Origin: Cladophialophora immunda
Lineage: Eukaryota; Ascomycota; Eurotiomycetes; Chaetothyriales; Herpotrichiellaceae
DNA: 64,000 nucleotides
NCBI RefSeq assembly: GCF_000835495.1
Contig: NW_015622544.1
Span: 3,314,855-3,378,854 of the forward strand
Reading direction: 5' to 3'
Part shown: in pieces, positions 57,004-64,000 of the stretch
How positions within the stretch are numbered: position 1 is the first letter of the stretch
How the letters are laid out: every line of letters starts with the position of its first letter
Notes under the pieces: model-generated
The model's database searches: none
The model's input: only the letters and a program-made list of their open reading frames with translations
Told to the model about the DNA's origin: nothing
Position numbers and translations under genes: made by a program

Positions 57004-58651
57004 TCAGTTAGCGGATGCTTCGTGGAGACGGACAGGAAGGCGCAAGGGCGCAGTAGTGAGGCCGTACGCATGGCGCACGATGGGATCAGTCTCGTAAGTC
57101 TCAATGCCGTCAAACTTCTGCAGCATGCGGACGATGACATAGCCGGCTTCTGTGAGTGCGAACTGCTGTCCAAGACAAATGCGAGGTCCACCGTTGAACG
57201 GCAAGAACTCCCAGCCGGGCCGGCGCCCGACCCATCTCTCGGGCTTGAATTCTTCCACATCGGGTCCCCAAATGTCTTCTCGGTGGTGCATGATGTGAAC
57301 CGAGTAGTTAACCTCTGTCCCCTTTTTGACATAGATTGGCGAGTTACCGTCTGGGCCTCCGCCGCGAGGGAGAGTCGTGTCCCTGGTTGAGCGGCGACTG
57401 TTGAAGGGCACAGTAGCAAAGATTCGAAGGGTTTCGGACAGGGTGTTTTGCAGATATGAGCAAGCCTTGAGCGTTTCAAAGGTGATCGACTTGGGGTCTT
57501 CGTACGTGCCAAAATCCTCCAATATGTTCTCGCGCAGTTTCTTGAAGACCTTGGGGTGCCTGACCAACAGGTAGAACGTGAATCCAAGGAGCCCGGCGGT
57601 CGTGTCGCGACCAGCTAGCAGAATGTTAAGTAGTTGGCTTCGGAGTTCGATCGGGTCCCGTGTCTGTTGTACAAGTTCCTTCAAGAAGATGTACTTCTCC
57701 TTCTTTTGCCCCTTTTCCAGATTTTGCTCACTCAACGATGAGAGATCTGTGGTTAGTGCAAGATTGACGTAGTAGTCGGCAAATCGATGGACTTCTTTGC
57801 AATTCTCGTAGAAGTGCTTGGGGCTGTACAGCCAATACAGCTCCGCCAGTCTTCCGCGGACGCCGAGCGCATTGGTCCCGCCATCAAAGCAGGATGCGAA
57901 GGCCGTCCAGTCCAGTTCACCAGGTTTCCGAGCCTTTGTCGTATAGCCAGGCAAAGCGGCAATTTGGGAGTCCACGCTCTGGCCGAAGAGGAATTCGGTG
58001 GCAGAGTCAAGCGTCAGACGAAAGAAGAGTGGGACCAAGTCGACCTGACCCGTCCACCCGTTTTCGGTGGTGAGATGTCTGAACATGTCCTGGACATGGA
58101 CTTCTTCCAGTTGCAAGTCGGCGACTTGTTGGCGAGCAAACTGAGGGCGGAGGAGAGTCCGAGAATGTTCCCTTCAATCGTATTAACAGGGGTCGCAACA
58201 TATACACCCATGAAGGAGTGTTCACTCACCATGCCTTGCCATCCGTGGTAAAGATGCCATTGCCCAACATGGGGAAGAAGTTGCCGCGACGTTGTTCTCC
58301 AATCTCGAAGTCATTGAATTGAGTGGCAAGCAGCGCCTGAATATTTTTGGGATCCGATGTCACGTAGCCCATGGTTCCCAGCATGTTTTGTTGCCATGTT
58401 GATCTTTTTGCAGTCCTGTTGTTATACACGTCCAGAAAATAGTTGGGGACAATATTGTTCTTGTCGGCCTGAATTATTTCCCAGACCAGGTCAGTGCCAA
58501 AAGGCCACCGGTAAGGGCGTTCCCAGGCCGGTTGACATCCAAGCTCTTTTGCCCTCCTAGCGTGATAGCGCTTCGCAAGGAAAGAGGCGACCACGAAGTA
58601 GACGATTGACACCCCGACCAGGCCGAGGCCCAGTGTTTGGTAGTGATTCAT
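57004..58651 (-). CDS. CYP52-like cytochrome P450
   Basis: Two exons on the minus strand, 58651-58230 and 58171-57004, give 529 aa. The N-terminus has a membrane anchor ([20 protein letters not shown]). P450 landmarks are [19 protein letters not shown] (I helix), [14 protein letters not shown] (ExxR), and [16 protein letters not shown] with the heme-ligand Cys near residue 470. The overall pattern resembles CYP52-type n-alkane and fatty-acid hydroxylases of the ER. The start at 58651 is preferred because it gives the usual distance to the anchor; the frame extends to 58753. The intron is GTGAGT to the acceptor TTGAAG, joining KAW to [12 protein letters not shown]. The acceptor is non-pyrimidine-rich but is the only one that keeps the conserved EHSRTLLRP. 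Confidence 0.92.
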
Positions 58652-60127
58652 TTTGGATCGATCGAAAGGCGACGCTTTTGAGCCGCAGACCTTTGGTAGA
58701 AGACAATGGTCCAAAGGATGGGTGAAGGTGACGACACGTCGAGATGTCAGCATTTATAAAGTTGATGGGCAATACTGGATGTAGGGTTTCCGCCTCTTAG
58801 CAGTGGAGGCGATGTTCCTCGGAGCCACTTTGTAACAGGGTTCAATCTTGGTTCAGGCGGCCATATGCTATTCCGTACTCGGTTCTCCATGCTTGATAGA
58901 ATGGATCCCAAGGTATGCTCCTATCCAGTAAGTACGGCATTGTCCCAGTCAGATGTGTGATTCTTTCTCCACACACCCCAGGCGCATGAACTGGGGGAGG
59001 GGCCAAGCGCGGTGAGGGCTTAGTAGAGGCCGAAGAACGAAGCAACCCAATGCCGCTTGGAGAAGGTGTATGGCACCTAGAAGCGATCGTAAAGAGCTTG
59101 CGTGGAGGGTGTAGCACATGGGATCCTGATTCCGTATTCAGAGTCCTTCTGGCTGCTCCCCAGTGGTGTTCCAACCCTCGCATGGATCCACATCGTTTGT
59201 ACGGGAGTGATGACTGATTTCCCGCCTTGATTGAATTCTTTTGCAGTGTCTGTCATTGGAGGGCGACAAACTCGGCGATATCAGTTGCACCGACTCGACG
59301 AAGATCTCCGCAGAGAATGGTGGCCTTCCAAGAGCTTGGAAAACCTCGATCTGGAAGTGTGAGGGGTCAGGAGACTGGTTGCTTTGACTTTCCTGGCCAA
59401 GTGGTCAATACGCGATACGAGGTAGTATACGGAGTCTCTCACAACTTGAGTTGGGTCGGTACGAGGGTGCAGCCGAGCATCTCCACGCTTTGGTGGTGCA
59501 AGCTTCGTTCTCCGCTTCAAACTGAGCCGTGGTGGAATGGGGGCAGAAGGCCTGAAATCGAGTCGTATCGCATTGAGGGTACGAGGTAAGGGGTTGCATA
59601 CAAGCAGCCGAGGCTGACACGAGGTCTTGTCCACATATCGATATCCATGCGAACAATCGGTCATTGAGTGCAGGACTCTACCATTGTGTCGGCTGTGACA
59701 CCTGCCGAGCTACTCTCCTGCTCCGAAGAGCAGCCAATGGGCCACCAAGCCATGGAGGTTGGGGTACGGAGTACTCTGCAAGGACATCTCGTGCTCTCTG
59801 TGGCAACAGTAATTCAATCAGAGTTGTATACCTACTATTCGTCACAAGCGTCAGCTCGTAGCTACCATTCCGCGGCGAGTCACAAAGGTTTAATGATCCT
59901 GCAGAGAGAGAATCTGCTTTTGAGAGTGCTTAAGCGATAAGAACTGGATGTGGTTGGCCAACACTTCAAATGGGTATCTGATTATTTCATTGTTGATCCA
60001 GGCTTGTCCCTGTAACATAATGTACACCTTTTTTTTTGACATGACGGATGTTGCTCAAAGTGGAGGATCTAGTAAAACGGGCTGGAAGAAGTCCCCAAAA
60101 CTACAGACACACGCAGGTTAGGGAGGA
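58652..60127. other. Long intergenic stretch upstream of the P450
   Basis: About 1.5 kb between the P450 start and the MAM33 stop, both on the minus strand. Short frames on both strands lack domains. A TATA-like TTTATAAA lies at 58753-58760, about 100 nt upstream of the P450 ATG on its strand. Confidence 0.5.
58753..58760 (-). promoter_or_regulatory. TATA-like box of the P450
   Basis: TTTATAAA, palindromic, about 100 nt upstream of the P450 start. Position fits a TATA element; sequence match only. Confidence 0.35.
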
Positions 60128-61223
60128 TCATTCTTTGACAAAGGTCTCAAGATCTGTTCCGAGGAGGTTAGTAAAGCACTCAATTCGCCTGCGCATCTCG
60201 ACTGACCTTCAAGCCACTTGACGTATTCTTTCTGCTCCTTGTAGTCGAGGTACTCGGGAAGGAAGCTTGCCAGTTCCTCGTCAATCCCTCTCTCTTCTAG
60301 ATACTGGTGAAGCATCTGTTGGAGTTCGGGGTCTAGATCCTCGACGGGCGGCCCTGCATATAGGCTGCGGGCTTCTGAAGCGTCTTTCGTATTCTGTGCC
60401 TCGAGCAGCGAGTCCTTGGGGAAGAAGCAGACGTTTTCGATCTCAATGGTGCCATCTTGGGCAACGGCTCGGATCTCAATGGCCTTGTTGCCGGGCTTGG
60501 TGATGGTAATGGTCATATGAGCAGGGTATGCAGGCGTGACATTTGCCACGTCGTCGACTTCTTCTCCGCCCTCAGCTCTGTCAGCCGGTGCAATGCTATC
60601 TTCCGGCATGACATCGACTTTTCCTCCTCTTGGACCGGGTTGATTGATTCCTCTCTTTCGCGCCTCGAAATCCGGTTCGTCTGTAAGAGCACCATCTTCA
60701 TCCAAGGCATCGAATTCATCTTCGGCCGGGTATTCGGAGAGGTCCGAGACACTCAATTGAATCTTGATTCTGGCTATAGTTAGCATTGGCGTGTCACCAC
60801 CCAAGGGCGGGATATTCTCACTTCTCATTGCCGAAATCTCGGGTCAGGACAATCTCGTGCGAACCAGGTTTGTCTTGGACCTTGAAGGGACTGTTCTCGA
60901 GAAATTCATTGATGGCGGCCAGTCTGTCATCGCTTTGCGACTGGAGCTCGAGCATTCGTTCGTTGTTCAGTTTCGCAACGAGAGCCTCGTCCGCTGTGAC
61001 TCGTTTTAGCAAAATTCCAAGCCTGTAGTTACATATGCTTACATTGGCCAGCGGGCTCTCTCCGGAAAAAAGAGGTTGAGAATGCGGGATATGATGGCTT
61101 CATCACTGCTTGCCATTGCGGCCGACGAGTTGCGAATCTCGTGATGGACGACACGGAGCGGACTGCGGGTTGGCGCAGGACAGTTTTGGGCAGTGCCCGG
61201 CCGAGCATCCGGAACGAAAGCAT
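60128..61223 (-). CDS. mam33: Mitochondrial matrix acidic protein MAM33 (p32-like)
   Basis: Four exons on the minus strand, 61223-61043, 60993-60822, 60769-60207 and 60153-60128, give 313 aa. MAM33 forms an acidic doughnut-shaped trimer in the matrix and supports mitochondrial ribosome assembly and translation. The first 60 residues (MLSFRMLGRALPKTVLRQPA..) form a presequence. The mature part has DEALVAKLNNERMLE, FLENSPFKVQDKPGSHEIVL, an acidic stretch, and the C-terminal LDPELQQMLHQYLEERGID and PEYLDYKEQKEYVKWLE. The last exon is only 26 nt (DLETFVKE) and is preceded by a TTTACTAACC branch site. Reading through would add a spurious 20-residue tail. All phases agree. Confidence 0.9.
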
Positions 61224-62076
61224 GTTGAAAGCAGAAAAATACAGTGGCTAGGGGATAGAGAGACAAGAAGAAGAATCCTAGACGGAAGATGCAAATACAC
61301 AGCGAGATGGAGCAGTTCGAGAAAGTTTCCACCATAAATTTTGGGAACGAGTCATGCTACCACGTGACATGCCTTTCTCACTAGTCAGTTATCAACGAGG
61401 AGAACCAAAGGAGACTCGATCAGCCAGCCTTGCCAGTCTGTCTAGTGTCCGAGTCTGACCCTCTCCTGCAATCAAACAAGGATTGAAAGCAGATGATCTG
61501 AACATCCGTACAGCGCATCGATGAGTTCAATTCGTAGCTTGAACTCACCATGTGCGGCTTGTGATGCCTCGGCGAACAACATAACCACCACTAGTATCGG
61601 GTCGCCCCAGAATACTATCCACGTCAATTTCCGACGCACTCAACCCTTATCGTAAGAACTCTGACTTCGTGCTCTGAAGCCAATGCGCCCTGCCGGCGGA
61701 GATCCCAAGGAGTTTTCCAGAACGTCTTCTGCTCCAAAGAAGGCTGCCATTTGCCACCTCAGAACATCCGAGTCCTCCACTTGGTAGAAGCTGTGCGAAC
61801 CCAGCGGGCAGGTGCGGTGCTGATTTATGGTATTTAACTAGTTGGCATATTTCGACGTCAGAGGCTCGTAATGCATAAAGGCTTGCCGAATATGCTCCCG
61901 ATCAGTGGACTGGCGATGCTCGAATTCCGCTCCCAACGGATATTGGTATAATCGATCTTGGCACACTGTTTGCGTGAAATCAAGGCGCCGAGAGAGACAT
62001 CCAAATCCTGGAAGGAGGGACATAAGCAATTCTGTATGACGGAGCAGAGCCGACAGTACAGAGGATGCACTTCCTC
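61224..62076. other. Intergenic, no gene seen
   Basis: About 850 bases between two minus-strand genes, MAM33 start and TMA16 stop. Only short frames. Confidence 0.5.
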
Positions 62077-62727
62077 TCATGAAAGGGCTTTAGGTGGGAA
62101 GCTGGAAGGTTTGATGTCGCCCGACTTAATAACGCGAACAAAGTCCAGCGTGTTCAATCCACCCCACTCCCCAGCCCATCTCTCAACCTTACGTCGGCTT
62201 TCTTCGTTTCGAAGTTCAGGGACCCAGAGCCCAGCACGAAATTCGCGTTCTTCAACTTCTTTTCGCTGGCTGATTTTCTCTTCCTGCTTCGTAGGCGGTC
62301 TTCCGGGTCGACGTTGCTGTTTAGCTTCGGCAAGTTCTTCATCCTCACGGTCAATAAAGCTGTCGACTATCGTTATTTGAAAGTTTGGACTTCGAGATCA
62401 ACTTGGCCACATACCTTTGCGTGAGGAGGTGCACTTCTTCGTCTGTCAACGGGCCCGAAGATCCCTCGAGGGCTGACTTGAACCATGCCACCCGGTCGAC
62501 TGCGGTAACCACAGCTCAATACATAAGCCAACTCAATATCGTGGGCGAGACTTACCATAGACCTGATTTGCCTTTACTGCTGCATCCATCAGTCGAGCCA
62601 GCTTCTCTTCCCTGGCCCCTGCTCGTCGGAGGCGCTTTGCATCTCGACTATTCTCATGTAAGGCGTTAGGCTTGCCTCCTCGCTTCTTGGATATCTGCTT
62701 CTGAACCTTATTGAGCGCGCGAGCCAT
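62077..62727 (-). CDS. tma16: Translation machinery-associated protein TMA16
   Basis: Three exons on the minus strand, 62727-62556, 62499-62415 and 62359-62077, give 179 aa. TMA16 is a small basic factor associated with 60S pre-ribosomes. Conserved blocks are KVQKQISKKRGG with LHENSRDAKRLRRAGAREEK near the N-terminus, VDRVAWFKSALEG in exon 2, and RRPGRPPTKQEEKISQRKEV with REFRAGLWVPELRNEE and WAGEWGGLNTLDFVRV in exon 3. Both introns agree in phase; the second needs the acceptor GTCGACAG, not the nearby GATAG, because the latter gives an early stop. The upstream frame reaches 62784 but the ATG at 62727 matches the family start. It is divergent from EXO1. Confidence 0.92.
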
Positions 62728-63124
62728 AGTGAGTGGTTGATGTTTGTACAGCAAACAAGGGTTTCTGGGCTCTGGAATATTCAACTATTCCCACTCGTGG
62801 GTCATTGGGGAAAATTTGGTGGAGGTCGGTAAAACGTCGGCCCGTTGTCACGAAGCCTGCAAGGCTCCAGACGCGTCGATGCAGCTCGCGGCGCGTGGTT
62901 GGGTGGGCGCTTGCCTCGCCAATTCAAGGTATGCTATGCAATGCAACTCCCACAACTTTCGGAGTAAGTCGAACGTCAATACGCCCGATGCCTATGGGAT
63001 GTTCGTTTGCACCTATATCGCCGTTCATTCGCTACAATCACTGCTCCTTTATCCTTCCCCTTTCCCACCTTAACGTGCCTCTATCTACCGTAAACAAGCG
63101 GTGAGCACTGGCGTGGGTGCAAAG
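62728..63124. other. Divergent promoter region TMA16 / EXO1
   Basis: 397 bases between two divergent starts; no supported frame. Confidence 0.5.
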
Positions 63125-64000
63125 ATGGGCATTAAAGGCAAGTAGATTGACTTCGTGTGGCATAGTGTGCTAACGTTCTTAGGCCTATTGCCCATGCTCA
63201 AGTCCATCCAGAAGCACTGCACTCTCAAAAAGTTCTCCGGACAAACCATTGGAGTTGACGCCTATGGCTGGCTACATCGCGGCGTGGTGGGCGGTGCGTT
63301 CGCCCTTGCCCTCGACAAGCCGACCACCATCCACATTGATTTCGTGTTGAGCCGAGTTCGGATGCTGCTTGACTTCGGAGTTACTCCTTATTTGGTCTTT
63401 GATGGGGATAATCTGCCCAGCAAAGCTGGAACAAATGCGGCCAGGCGCAAGAAAAGAGAAGAAAGCAGGGCATTGGGTCTGGAACTGCACAAGGCCGGGA
63501 AAACCACACAAGCGCAACAAGAACTCCAGAAAGCCATTGATGTTACCCCTCTTATGGCTCGACAATTGATCGAGGAGCTGAAGAAGCTCAATGTCCAGTA
63601 CATCGTGGCGCCCTACGAAGCCGATGCACAGTTGGTCTATCTGGAACAGAAGGGTATCATCAATGGGATTCTGGCTGAAGATTCCGACATGCTGGTTTTT
63701 GGTGCGCAGCGGCTATTGACGAAGCTTAATCAATATGGCGAATTGGTTGAGATTGAGCGGTCAGACTTCCCCATGTGCAAAGACATCTCACTCGCAGGCT
63801 GGACAGACACAATGTTCCGGAGGATGGCCATCCTCAGTGGCTGCGATTATTTGCCAAATATTGGCAAACTGGGGCTTAAGACAGCGCACGGCCTCGTCCG
63901 CAAGTATACTGACATCGAAAAGATCCTTCGGATGGTCCAACTAGAAGGAAAGCTGATTGTACCGAATGGCTACTTGGAGCAATTTCGGCATGCAGAATTA
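63125..64000 (+). CDS. exo1: Exonuclease 1, 5' part (runs off the window)
   Basis: Two exons so far, 63125-63137 and 63183 to the window end, giving the first 277 residues. EXO1 is a 5'-3' exonuclease and flap nuclease of the RAD2/XPG family, used in mismatch repair and double-strand-break resection. The N-terminal motif MGIKGLLPMLKSIQKH is rebuilt across the first intron. Catalytic carboxylates are visible in IGVDAYGWLH, LVFDGDNLPSK, APYEADAQLV, ILAEDSDMLVFG and SGCDYLPNIGKLGLKTAHGL. Exon 1 is 13 nt and ends AAA|G. The intron begins with GCAAGT, a GC-AG intron; the nearby GTAGAT donor gives the wrong phase. The remaining C-terminal regulatory region lies outside the window. Confidence 0.96.
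63138..63182 (+). other. GC-AG intron in EXO1
   Basis: A 45-nt intron with donor G|GCAAGT, which is the optimal GC-type donor, a GTGCTAAC branch site and acceptor TTCTTAG. Splicing here joins MGIK to GLLPML. Confidence 0.85.

Noticed and set aside
60128..60206. Read-through C-terminus of MAM33 (20 extra residues)
   Set aside because: A GTCAGT donor, TTTACTAACC branch site and CAG acceptor remove it and give the expected short ending.
1..64000. Transposons, CRISPR arrays, rRNA genes
   Set aside because: No transposase or reverse-transcriptase frames, terminal repeats, repeat-spacer arrays or rRNA-like sequence were recognised; the genome is eukaryotic.

Overview
This window is nuclear DNA from a filamentous ascomycete (Pezizomycotina). 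The evidence is short GT-AG introns (about 45-115 nt) with CTAAC/CTGAC-type branch sites, genes on both strands with no operons, and lineage-typical families: alternative oxidase, delta-8 sphingolipid desaturase, a SAT4/PTH11-type rhodopsin-fold membrane protein, a GT28-type sterol/lipid UGT and Som1. The abundance of sugar-type MFS transporters and Baeyer-Villiger monooxygenases (BVMOs) would fit a black-yeast relative (Chaetothyriales), but that is an inference. Exon boundaries were worked out by hand from splice signals, reading phase and remembered family conservation; every multi-exon model listed gives an intact reading frame.

The window has two compartments. The first, about 1-30.5 kb, looks accessory: long intergenic stretches and mostly transport or redox genes. 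In order: a sugar-type MFS transporter (158-1783 +), a 2OG-Fe(II) oxygenase (2818-3846 +), alternative oxidase (5255-6659 +), a first BVMO (7302-9221 +), a second sugar-type MFS transporter (9865-11594 -), a second BVMO (12434-14371 -), an SDR (15357-16174 -), a rhodopsin-fold membrane protein (17101-18564 -), a secreted SsuA/THI5-like protein (20255-21413 -), a UGT with a C-terminal lipid-transfer-like tail (22711-25666 +) and a zinc-cluster-less transcription-factor-like protein (26885-28850 +). No polyketide, peptide or terpene backbone enzyme is present. The BVMO/transporter/BVMO/SDR run therefore looks more like a ketone-catabolic or tailoring cluster than a complete secondary-metabolite cluster.

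The second compartment, about 30.5-64 kb, is dense and mostly housekeeping: SMC4, an uncharacterised membrane protein, GUF1, MAD2, the RNA polymerase III largest subunit, COX9, TAF8, SOM1, an XRCC2/RAD51-like protein, a delta-8 sphingolipid desaturase, an ATP-grasp (D-Ala-D-Ala ligase-like) protein, two uncharacterised membrane proteins, a CYP52-like P450, MAM33, TMA16 and the 5' part of EXO1, which runs off the window. Many of these genes are divergent pairs with short shared promoters: GUF1/MAD2 201 bp, SOM1/XRCC2-like 120 bp, TMA16/EXO1 397 bp.

Points of most interest are the paired BVMOs around a transporter, alternative oxidase beside them, a secreted THI5-fold protein, two GC-AG introns (RPC1 and EXO1), the Vps13-like tail on the UGT, and very small exons in MAD2, COX9 and the transcription-factor-like gene.
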